DNA of 34,735 nt from an uncultured Desulfuromonas sp. (GTDB taxonomy: Bacteria; Desulfobacterota; Desulfuromonadia; Desulfuromonadales; Trichloromonadaceae), in contig CALJLX010000142.1 in NCBI GenBank assembly GCA_937982495.1, forward strand, positions 1 through 34,735, given 5' to 3'. Positions within the stretch are counted from its first letter, which is position 1; the number at the start of each line of letters is the position of its first letter. Positions 1-6,481 of this stretch are shown here, in pieces. The notes below the pieces were generated by a model. It was given only the letters and a program-made list of their open reading frames with translations, was not told the origin of the DNA and did not search any database. The translations under genes and the position numbers were made by a program.

Positions 1-51
1 CACCGGGGTCAAACCGCCGTGGTTGACTCGGAAGACCGGAGAAGAGCCGCC

Positions 52-834
52 ATGACACCACGCCGCCGGACCCTGAACCCCGCCGAATGTGCCGGCTTGA
101 TCAAAAACGCCGGATCCGTCGTGGCTCTGACCGGAGCCGGGATTTCTACCGCTTCGGGGATTCCCGACTTTCGCGGTCCCCAAGGGTTGTATGTGACCCG
201 TCGCTACGATCCGGAAAAGGTTTTCGACATCGACTGGTTTCGGCACTCGCCCGGGGACTTTTACGAATTCTCGCGGGATCTGGTCGAGGTGGTGAAGGAT
301 GTTCGCCCGACCTTCAGCCATCACTTCCTGGCCGAACTGGAAAAGGCCGGCTCCCTGACGGCGGTCATCACCCAGAATATCGACATGCTCCACCAGATGG
401 CCGGCAGTCGCCAGGTCGTGGAACTGCACGGTTCCTACCATTCCGCCACCTGGCTGGCCTGTGGCCGGCAACAGTTGGAGCTCTCCTACCACTGGTGGCG
501 ACAGGCCATGACACTCGCCTCACGGGCACCGGTCGTGGCCTGCCCGGACTGCGGCGGCACCCTCAAACCGGACATCGTCTTTTTCGGCGAACTGGTGATC
601 GGTTTCGGTCAGGCGCAAGCCTTGGTCGAGCACTGCGACCTGCTGCTGGTTCTCGGCTCCTCGCTGCAGGTCTCTCCGGCGTCCTATCTCGCCCGCGACT
701 GCCGGGCAGCCATCGTGGTGGTGAACCAGGGGGAAGTCCTGCTGTCCGGCGGATCCGGCCGTTATTTCGTCGACCGGGATCTGGACGGGTATTTTCGGGA
801 AGTCGCGAAACACCTGGGGATGGTCGTCCGCTGA
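52..834 (+). CDS. SIR2-family NAD-dependent protein deacylase (sirtuin)
   Basis: Sirtuins remove acyl groups from protein lysines using NAD+, giving nicotinamide and O-acyl-ADP-ribose; this one is probably cytoplasmic. Visible motifs in order: GAGIS (residues 28-32) followed by SGIPDFR, the NAD-binding TQNID block, catalytic His126 in ELHGS, a CPDC pair (Cys164, Cys167), then LLVLGSSLQVSP and VVVNQGE of the Rossmann core. At 260 aa the length is normal. I chose ATG 52 because a GGAGAAG ribosome site lies just upstream; an in-frame GTG at 19 would add 11 residues. The first half of the zinc site is odd: only Cys137 is present where a CxxC pair is usual (residue 134 is Trp). A small hydrolase gene follows 46 bp downstream on the same strand. 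The family is certain; the substrate and acyl preference are unknown. Confidence 0.9.
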   Translation: MTPRRRTLNPAECAGLIKNAGSVVALTGAGISTASGIPDFRGPQGLYVTRRYDPEKVFDIDWFRHSPGDFYEFSRDLVEVVKDVRPTFSHHFLAELEKAGSLTAVITQNIDMLHQMAGSRQVVELHGSYHSATWLACGRQQLELSYHWWRQAMTLASRAPVVACPDCGGTLKPDIVFFGELVIGFGQAQALVEHCDLLLVLGSSLQVSPASYLARDCRAAIVVVNQGEVLLSGGSGRYFVDRDLDGYFREVAKHLGMVVR

Positions 835-880
835 TGCGGACGGGGATAATCAGAGACTCGAACGAAAGAAAGGGATCATC

Positions 881-1390
881 ATGGACAAACGCCGAGTGGT
901 GCTTTTCGCCCACGGCAAGGAGAGCGGCCCCTGGGGGAGTAAAATCCAGGCCTTGGCCGAGATCGCCAAATATTACGACTACCGGGTCGAAAGCCCCGAT
1001 TACAGCGACCTGCCCGATGCGAAAAGCCGGGTTGCGCGGCTGCTCGAACGCTGTCCCGAAAACCCGGGGGAACTGATTCTGGTCGGATCGAGCATGGGCG
1101 GCCATGTCTCCCTGGCCGCCTCGGCCGCCCTGAAACCCCAGGGGCTGTTTCTGATGGCCCCCGCCATCGGCCTGCCGGGATACGACCCGGCCCCGCCGCC
1201 GATCGCCGAACGCACGGTGATCGTTCACGCCTGGCAGGACGATATCGTTCCCGAAGCCCAGGTTACCGCCTACGCCCGCTACCACCAGACGGAACTGCAT
1301 CTGGTCAGCAGCGACCACCGCCTGACCAGCGCCCTCCCCTTCATCCGCCTGCTCTTTCAGGAGTTCCTCGAATCGTTCATCCCCGAATAG
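881..1390 (+). CDS. small alpha/beta hydrolase (YqiA/UPF0227-like)
   Basis: This is a compact 169-residue alpha/beta hydrolase. The fold's catalytic triad can be read directly: nucleophile Ser71 in GSSMG, an acid in WQDDIVP (Asp120/Asp121), and His146 in SDHRL near the C-terminus. An HGKESGP segment after the first strand fits the oxyanion region. There is no signal peptide, so it should be cytosolic. Size and layout resemble the YqiA/UPF0227 esterase group, but the substrate cannot be predicted. An AAAGGGA-type ribosome site precedes the ATG. It follows the sirtuin gene in the same direction, so the two may be co-transcribed. Confidence 0.8.
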   Translation: MDKRRVVLFAHGKESGPWGSKIQALAEIAKYYDYRVESPDYSDLPDAKSRVARLLERCPENPGELILVGSSMGGHVSLAASAALKPQGLFLMAPAIGLPGYDPAPPPIAERTVIVHAWQDDIVPEAQVTAYARYHQTELHLVSSDHRLTSALPFIRLLFQEFLESFIPE

Positions 1391-1523
1391 TCCGGCCGGG
1401 CGCGTGGGTTCCATAGCGATGTGTAGCATCACACTTATCCATTACTACGTCCCCATTAACCTGGATCATGATAAGCTGACTATTGAAGTTTTGCGCCTGA
1501 AGATAAAATCAAGGAGTCACGCC

Positions 1524-2588
1524 ATGCCCTCTTTGTTCGACCCCATCAAGGTTGGAGCGTTGCACCTGCCCAATCGGATCGTCATGTCGCCACTGACCCG
1601 CTCCCGCGCGACCCCTGATTCCCGAGTTCCCACACCGCTCATGGCCGAGTATTATTCCCAGCGGGCCACCGCCGGCTTGATCATCTCGGAAGCCACCGTT
1701 GTCGACCGAATGGGCGTCGGCTATGTCGCCACACCCGGCATCTGGTCGGATGAACAGGTCGAGGGCTGGAGGTCCGTGACCGAAGCCGTGCATGCCGCCG
1801 GAGGTCGCATCTTTCTTCAGCTTTGGCACGTTGGCCGGATTTCCGATCCCAGCCTTCTGGGCGGCCACCCTCCCGTCTCGGCCAGTGCCATCGCGGCCCG
1901 GGGCGATGTCAGCCTCTTACGTCCAAAACGTCCTTTTCCTGTTCCGCGAGCACTGGAAACCCAGGAGATCCCCGGGATCATCGCCGCATTCCGACGGGGG
2001 GCGGTGAATGCCAAGGCCGCCGGCTTCGATGGCGTTGAAATCCATGGCGCCAACGGCTACCTGCTCGACCAGTTTCTGCAGGACAGCACGAATAGACGAA
2101 CCGATGCCTACGGCGGTTCGCGGGAGAAGCGCGCACGCCTGATGCTTGAGGTGACGGATGCGGTGATCGAGGTTTGGGGCGCCGACCGGGTCGGAATGCA
2201 CCTTGCGCCGCGAGCGGACAGCCACGATATGGGCGATAGCGATCGTCTGGCCACCTTCACCTACGTGGCGCGTGAACTCGGCGAGCGTCGCCTCGCGTTC
2301 ATCTGCGCCCGCGAGGAACGCCGCGAAGACAGTATCGGCCCCCATATCCGTGAAGCCTTTGCCGGGGTCTACATTGCCAACGAGAACTTCACCCGGGAAT
2401 CGGCCGAGCAGGCCCTTGCGGAAGAGGTGGCCGATGCTGTTGCCTTCGGCCGAGCTTTCATCGCCAATCCCGACCTTGTCGCCAGATTCGCGCTAAAAGC
2501 ACCGTTGAACACCTGGGATGACCGGACCTTCTATGTCGGTGGCGCCAAGGGCTATATTGACTATCCGACTCTTCCCGACAGGCCATGA
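1524..2588 (+). CDS. Old Yellow Enzyme-family FMN ene-reductase (NemA/alkene reductase type)
   Basis: Enzymes of this family are FMN-binding TIM barrels that use NAD(P)H to reduce activated C=C bonds, nitroesters or maleimides. The 354-residue protein shows SPLTRSRA (FMN-binding Thr), LQLWHVGR, the active-site pair His174/Asn177 in EIHGANGYLLDQFL, then TNRRTDAYGGS and FGRAFIANPDL. The start is ATG 1524, with AAGGAG 8 bases upstream; the longer in-frame extension to 1404 shows no family homology. Two departures from the usual family pattern are visible. The Arg normally seen in VGxRLSP near the flavin is His226 (VGMHLAP), and the common NGGF phosphate-loop motif reads NENF. A strong terminator follows. 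Family assignment is sure; activity and physiological substrate are not. Confidence 0.92.
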   Translation: MPSLFDPIKVGALHLPNRIVMSPLTRSRATPDSRVPTPLMAEYYSQRATAGLIISEATVVDRMGVGYVATPGIWSDEQVEGWRSVTEAVHAAGGRIFLQLWHVGRISDPSLLGGHPPVSASAIAARGDVSLLRPKRPFPVPRALETQEIPGIIAAFRRGAVNAKAAGFDGVEIHGANGYLLDQFLQDSTNRRTDAYGGSREKRARLMLEVTDAVIEVWGADRVGMHLAPRADSHDMGDSDRLATFTYVARELGERRLAFICAREERREDSIGPHIREAFAGVYIANENFTRESAEQALAEEVADAVAFGRAFIANPDLVARFALKAPLNTWDDRTFYVGGAKGYIDYPTLPDRP

Positions 2589-2628
2589 CCCACATTTTCG
2601 TATGGTCGGAGATTAATGAAAACAAAAG

Positions 2629-2665
2629 AGACGGCCTAGAAAATCTTGGTCAGGCCGTCTTTTTA
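2629..2665 (+). terminator. intrinsic terminator after the OYE gene
   Basis: A 9-bp perfect stem (AGACGGCCT / AGGCCGTCT) is followed directly by a TTTTTA run, about 40 bp beyond the OYE stop codon. Confidence 0.9.
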
Positions 2666-2711
2666 TCCCGGCACATGGGAAGAACCCAGCAATCGAGCCC
2701 ATCCTCAGACC

Positions 2712-2752
2712 ATAAAAAAGCCCCATAACTAGGGAATTGTGGGGGTTTTTTT
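2712..2752. terminator. second, probably bidirectional, intrinsic terminator
   Basis: An A-run followed by GCCCCA pairs with TGGGGG followed by a T-run (one G-G mismatch). It can act on the plus strand as a backup for the OYE unit, and on the minus strand as the end of the toxin remnant just to its right. Confidence 0.65.
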
Positions 2753-2769
2753 ATAGGATTTGGCAGGAG

Positions 2770-2916
2770 TTATCTCTTCAGAAAGCGATATACGTCCTTT
2801 CGATGGCCAACATGGACAATGAGAATCACCAGTACATCATTCTCCGGCAGGAAGGAAAGCCTGGGAGAAGTTGGCATGAATTTTAATGCCTTCTTTACGG
2901 AGGGTTGGATATCGAC
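2770..2916 (-). pseudogene. C-terminal fragment of a RelE/ParE-family toxin
   Basis: The minus strand encodes a 48-codon open stretch whose last 16 residues, IVHVGHRKDVYRFLKR, carry the hallmark C-terminal strand of RelE/ParE toxins (a (V/I)GHR(R/K)(D/E)VY motif). Upstream of this end the frame is closed by an in-frame TAA at 2917-2919. There is no ribosome site or start codon giving a full-length (about 85-95 aa) toxin, and no antitoxin gene lies beside it. I therefore read it as a decayed toxin-antitoxin locus. The motif is visible; the family call is from memory; the decay is inferred from the missing N-terminal half and partner. Confidence 0.6.
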
Positions 2917-3035
2917 TTAAGCCAGATGTCATTTGTCGGACGACATTTGGTGTCTGGAAATACGCCGTTTGGGGGCGACCAAAGCTCAAAGTCGAAAAAG
3001 ATGGGCACCGGATGGGCGCCGTTTGGGCACGAACG

Positions 3036-3070
3036 CAAAAAGGGGTTACGGCAAAGACCGTAACCCCTTG
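3036..3070 (-). terminator. intrinsic terminator of tRNA-Arg
   Basis: Reading the minus strand immediately beyond the tRNA 3' end, a 12-bp perfect stem (AAGGGGTTACGG / CCGTAACCCCTT, 6-base loop) is followed by a TTTTT run. Confidence 0.9.
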
Positions 3071-3077
3071 ATTTCTA

Positions 3078-3154
<77 letters not shown>

Positions 3155-3166
3155 ATAGAGTCGAGA

Positions 3167-3195
3167 CTTATACCTCAACTTTTTTCGGAATGCAA
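3167..3195 (-). promoter_or_regulatory. sigma70 promoter of tRNA-Arg
   Basis: On the minus strand, TTGCAT (-35) and TATAAG (-10) are separated by exactly 17 bp. The predicted transcription start falls a few bases before the tRNA 5' end at 3154. Confidence 0.75.
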
Positions 3196-3279
3196 CCACC
3201 ATTTTTCCCGGAATGCGTATCGGTCTCGGGTTTTTTCTTGTCCGGCATGACACTTGCTGTTTTTCTTGACTTGGGTTGT

Positions 3280-3288
3280 TGCTATACT
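3280..3288 (+). promoter_or_regulatory. extended -10 promoter of the PBP-lobe/MBL gene
   Basis: TGCTATACT matches the extended -10 form (TGnTATAAT). It lies about 40 bp before the start codon at 3328 and has no good -35 at normal spacing, as is common for extended -10 promoters. Confidence 0.5.
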
Positions 3289-3327
3289 CTGCCTCCGATA
3301 CCTAATCCCTTTCTCCAGGATCAGCCC

Positions 3328-4977
3328 ATGACGCTTTTCAGGATTCTGCTCTTTGTTTTACTGCTTCTTCCCTGGACGACACCGGCTCTGGCCAAGGTGA
3401 CCTTGGGCGTGGTTCCGCAGGCGCAATCGCTGTTCTCCTCGGAAGAAACGGCCAGGGGGTTCGCCCGCCTGCTCGCAAAGGAGATGGGGGAAGAGGTTGC
3501 CGTACAGTTTTTCAAGGATGAAACGGAGCTGCATGAATGGGTGAGCCGCTATCGGCTGGTCGATCTGGCGGCCTTCAGCGGCGGCTATCTGTCGCGGCAA
3601 CTTCCCGGCGAGTTTTTCCGACTGGATCATCCCCGACCGGGGTCGAAGAATCCGGCCGAGCACTTTGTCGCCCGTCAGGGGCTCTATCCCTGGATGCTGA
3701 AAAAACTTCAGAAAAGTTTCGCCGCCCTGGCTCAGTCGGGGGCGGCTGGGTCGATTCTGGGTCAGCCGACGTCCGCGTCGTCGCCTCCCCCCCCTCCCCC
3801 CACAGCCCCACTTCCGAAGTCGACACCCCCCGTCGAGAAAAGCGAGGAGCCGAAGCCGGAGGTCGTCGCGGCACCTCCGGCGGATTTCTCGGTGCAAGAA
3901 ATTTCAGAGACGGCGGCCAAGGTCGAAACGCCTCCGGCAGGGCTCGTGTCTGAGCAAACCCTGAGTGCCACCAGTCAAGTGGAAGAGGCGGAATTCACCT
4001 CGCCCCCCGAACCTCCAACCGCCCCACCTCTTCCGGAGCAGCCGACGGCTCCGATCCCGCAACCGGAGCCCGTGCCGGCACCATCCTCGGCTCCGTCCGT
4101 GTCGCCGCCCGCCCCTCCTTCGGGGGAGGCGGTCATGACCATGACGCGGGGGAAGGATGAAGCGAAGCGGCCCCCCGCCGGCGCCCAGCCCAGCTATGCG
4201 GTGGAACAGCTGACGGCGAACATCTATGCGGCCCTGACCCTGCCCGGCGGGCAGGCGAGCTCGAATGCCTTTTTCGTCGTCGGCCCCGAGTATGTGGTGG
4301 CGGGCGGGGCACACATGTCGAAAGAGGCGATAAACCATCTGGTCACGGCCATCGCGACCGTCACCGACAAGCCGCTGCGGCACTTCGTCCTGGCCCACCA
4401 TCACCGGGGCTATCATCACATCGATTACGAGTTTCCCGCCGGGGTCGACCTGCTCATCAGCTGGCCGACCTGGAAAACGATGGACGAGGAGAAGCGCAAG
4501 CCCGAGCGGCCGGCCTTTTTCTTTACCGAAGGGCTGACCCTCAAACTGGGGGAGACCACGGTTATTATGACCAACATGGGCCGCGCCCACAGCGAGGGAG
4601 ACACCCTGGTCTTTTTCCCCGAGGCGGAAATCCTCTTCACCAGCGATCTGGTCTATGGGGAGAGTGTCGGCTACCTGGGGGACGGCTATATGGAGGATTG
4701 GCTGCTGGCCCTGGAATTCATTGAGCGACTGGGGGCGAAAAAAGTCATTCCGGGATTCGGTCCGCCAAGCGACAATCGGGTGATCGTTGAATTCAAGACC
4801 TACTTCAGGGCACTGGTCTCGGAGGTGCTCAAGCACATCGAGCAGGGTGATAGCCTGGAGCGCACGGTACGCAACCTGCGCCTGCCCGACTATGCCGAGC
4901 TGAAAGGCTACGAGCAGTTTCTCGGGGCCAACGTGCGCCGCGCCTATCTGGAACTGAAGGGGAATTTCACACCGTAA
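3328..4977 (+). CDS. exported fusion: periplasmic-binding-like lobe, Pro-rich linker, metallo-beta-lactamase-fold domain
   Basis: The 549-residue protein starts with a clear signal peptide (residues 1-22, ending ALA). Residues about 23-135 resemble the first lobe of a phosphonate/phosphate-type (PhnD-like) binding protein (VTLGVVPQ..., then LAKEMGEEVAVQFFKDETEL and LVDLAAFSG). Residues about 140-285 are a Pro/Ala/Ser/Glu-rich linker. Residues about 290-549 are a metallo-beta-lactamase fold (SNAFFVV, GRAHSEGDT, LFTSDLVYG, VIPGFGP). The metal motif is damaged: HxHxDH reads H357-H-H359-R-G-Y362, and the late GHG is GFG (Phe477). His357, His359, His421 and Asp440 remain. I chose ATG 3328 for its signal peptide and the upstream CAGGA; an in-frame extension to 3190 has neither. 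Location is probably periplasmic. Function is unknown: it may be a mono-metal or non-catalytic enzyme fold. Confidence 0.75.
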   Translation: MTLFRILLFVLLLLPWTTPALAKVTLGVVPQAQSLFSSEETARGFARLLAKEMGEEVAVQFFKDETELHEWVSRYRLVDLAAFSGGYLSRQLPGEFFRLDHPRPGSKNPAEHFVARQGLYPWMLKKLQKSFAALAQSGAAGSILGQPTSASSPPPPPPTAPLPKSTPPVEKSEEPKPEVVAAPPADFSVQEISETAAKVETPPAGLVSEQTLSATSQVEEAEFTSPPEPPTAPPLPEQPTAPIPQPEPVPAPSSAPSVSPPAPPSGEAVMTMTRGKDEAKRPPAGAQPSYAVEQLTANIYAALTLPGGQASSNAFFVVGPEYVVAGGAHMSKEAINHLVTAIATVTDKPLRHFVLAHHHRGYHHIDYEFPAGVDLLISWPTWKTMDEEKRKPERPAFFFTEGLTLKLGETTVIMTNMGRAHSEGDTLVFFPEAEILFTSDLVYGESVGYLGDGYMEDWLLALEFIERLGAKKVIPGFGPPSDNRVIVEFKTYFRALVSEVLKHIEQGDSLERTVRNLRLPDYAELKGYEQFLGANVRRAYLELKGNFTP

Positions 4978-4982
4978 CACAC

Positions 4983-5015
4983 AAAAAACCGGCCCGGGAT
5001 AGGTCCCTGGGCCGG
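4983..5015 (-). terminator. intrinsic terminator of the DUF1573 gene
   Basis: Read on the minus strand, the GC-rich hairpin (CCGGCCC / GGGCCGG core) is followed by TTTTTTG. On the plus strand no T-run follows, so it mainly serves the minus-strand gene. Confidence 0.75.
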
Positions 5016-5037
5016 CGAAAGGGGTGAACGATAGGGG

Positions 5038-5739
5038 TTATTTGCCTTTGGCGGGGGTGACCATGCCGTAAACCGGCAGGCGCAGCTCAGGCAGGTAGTC
5101 GCTGCTGGTTTTGAGCAGGACGTAGCCGGAAAGCCGCGCCCCCGCTTCCTTGGGCTTAACGCGGACCTTGAGGATGGCATCCCGCCCCGGCTCCAGCGTA
5201 TCGGCGGAGAGCTCGGCGCTGACTTCGGGGGTGGTGGTTTGCAGGGAGGAGAGGACAATTGTCCGGGGGCTTTGGTTGACCAGGAGCACATCGACTTGCC
5301 GGGTACTCCCCGCGGCCAGACTGGAAAGATCGAGACGCGCGGGCGTCAGGACGATTTCGCGTTTGACGGTACCACGCAGATGGAGTTCGGTCACCTGCTG
5401 CATCGGATCGTTGCTGTACAGGTAGATGGTCTTGACCACCGCCCCACCGAAACGGTTGGAATCGAAAGTCGTCTTGAGCTCGGCGACATCCCCGGGAGCG
5501 ACGATCTTGGCTGACAGCAAAGCCACCGTGCAGCCGCAGGAACTGCGCACCCGATCAATGATCAGCGGCTCGTCGCCGGCATTTTGAAAGCGGAAGATAT
5601 GTTCCACCTTTTGGCCTTCGAAAATCTCGCCAAAATCGAAGTTCCCCTTTTCCACCAAGATTTTGGCTTCGCCGGCATAGGCCGCCATGCCCCAGAACAG
5701 CAGCAGTCCCGTCATCAGCAGCAGTGAAATTCGGTGCAT
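5038..5739 (-). CDS. exported DUF1573-domain protein
   Basis: This is a 233-residue protein with a signal peptide (hydrophobic residues about 5-18, cleavage near AYA-GEA). A DUF1573 immunoglobulin-like domain follows. The signature is NFDFGEIFEGQKVEHIFRF, then GDEPLIIDRVRSSCGCT with its conserved Cys-Gly-Cys, and a second beta-rich half (residues about 125-230). DUF1573 proteins are secreted or periplasmic and of unsettled function; the domain is related to ASH/MSP-type Ig folds. The ATG is preceded by GGAAAGGA. It stands alone between a terminator and a divergent hpt promoter. Confidence 0.85.
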   Translation of the reverse strand: MHRISLLLMTGLLLFWGMAAYAGEAKILVEKGNFDFGEIFEGQKVEHIFRFQNAGDEPLIIDRVRSSCGCTVALLSAKIVAPGDVAELKTTFDSNRFGGAVVKTIYLYSNDPMQQVTELHLRGTVKREIVLTPARLDLSSLAAGSTRQVDVLLVNQSPRTIVLSSLQTTTPEVSAELSADTLEPGRDAILKVRVKPKEAGARLSGYVLLKTSSDYLPELRLPVYGMVTPAKGK

Positions 5740-5796
5740 GACTCAATCCTTTCCCGTTCCGTGGAAACTGGTTCTTTTCATCCATTAATACCGGGA

Positions 5797-5805
5797 ACTA
5801 TAACA
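5797..5805 (-). promoter_or_regulatory. extended -10 promoter of the DUF1573 gene
   Basis: The minus strand reads TGTTATAGT, an extended -10 match, about 60 bp before the start codon. No -35 is evident. Confidence 0.5.
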
Positions 5806-5850
5806 CAGGCCCGAAAGACCTGGCCAGTGCTTTGTAGGTTACTGAATAAA

Positions 5851-5880
5851 TTGACACCTCCGCTTAAACTTGTATAGAAT
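5851..5880 (+). promoter_or_regulatory. sigma70 promoter of hpt
   Basis: A perfect TTGACA at 5851-5856 and TAGAAT at 5875-5880 are separated by 18 bp (an alternative -10 is TATAGA with 16 bp). The hpt start codon is about 50 bp downstream. Confidence 0.75.
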
Positions 5881-5928
5881 CAGGATAATTTTTCACCCAC
5901 CCGACAACCTCCGGCCCATGGAATACGC

Positions 5929-6456
5929 ATGTCCGAACTTGACCTGAAGCTGCTTTATTCCCAGGAAGAGATCGCTCGTCAGGTCAAACGACTCGGCGAC
6001 GAAATCAGTAACGACTATCCCGATACGGAGGTCCTGCTGGTCGGGGTTCTGAAGGGATCCTTTCTCTTCGTGGCCGACTTGGTTCGGGCGATCCGTTCGC
6101 CGCTCATCGTCGACTTTGTGCGCATCGCCAGCTATGGTTCCGACACCCAGTCTTCGGGCATCGTGGAAATCCGCAAGGATCTGGAACTGCCGATCAAGGA
6201 TCGGGATGTGATCATCGTCGAAGATATCGTCGACAGCGGCCACACCCTGGAATCCCTCTACAACCTGCTGCTGCGCCGAGGTCCGCGCTCGCTGAAAATC
6301 TGTACCCTGATCGACAAGACCGCGCGCCGCGAGGTTTCCATCCGGTCGGATTACGTCGGCTTCTCCCTGGACGACGGTTTCATCATCGGCTACGGCCTCG
6401 ACTACGCGGAAAGATACCGTAACCTGCCCGACATTCACTTGGTTCAGGGGCGCTGA
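5929..6456 (+). CDS. hpt: hypoxanthine phosphoribosyltransferase
   Basis: This purine-salvage enzyme makes IMP (and GMP) from hypoxanthine (or guanine) and PRPP in the cytosol. The 175-residue length is typical. The type I PRTase PRPP loop is plain in VIIVEDIVDSGHTL. An early VLKGSFLFVADLVR flexible-loop region, and a late DYVGFSLDDGFIIGYGLDYAERYRNL segment that contacts the base, also match the family. The start at 5929 has only a weak GGA upstream, so initiation may be modest. The DUF3426 gene begins 25 bp after the stop and is probably co-transcribed. Confidence 0.93.
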   Translation: MSELDLKLLYSQEEIARQVKRLGDEISNDYPDTEVLLVGVLKGSFLFVADLVRAIRSPLIVDFVRIASYGSDTQSSGIVEIRKDLELPIKDRDVIIVEDIVDSGHTLESLYNLLLRRGPRSLKICTLIDKTARREVSIRSDYVGFSLDDGFIIGYGLDYAERYRNLPDIHLVQGR

Positions 6457-6481
6457 ACGGGAGCGAAAGGACGAGCCGCGC

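Noticed and set aside
3904..4980. 358-residue minus-strand open frame opposite the MBL fusion
   Set aside because: Shadow of a GC-rich gene; low-complexity Arg/Gly-rich sequence with no recognisable domain.
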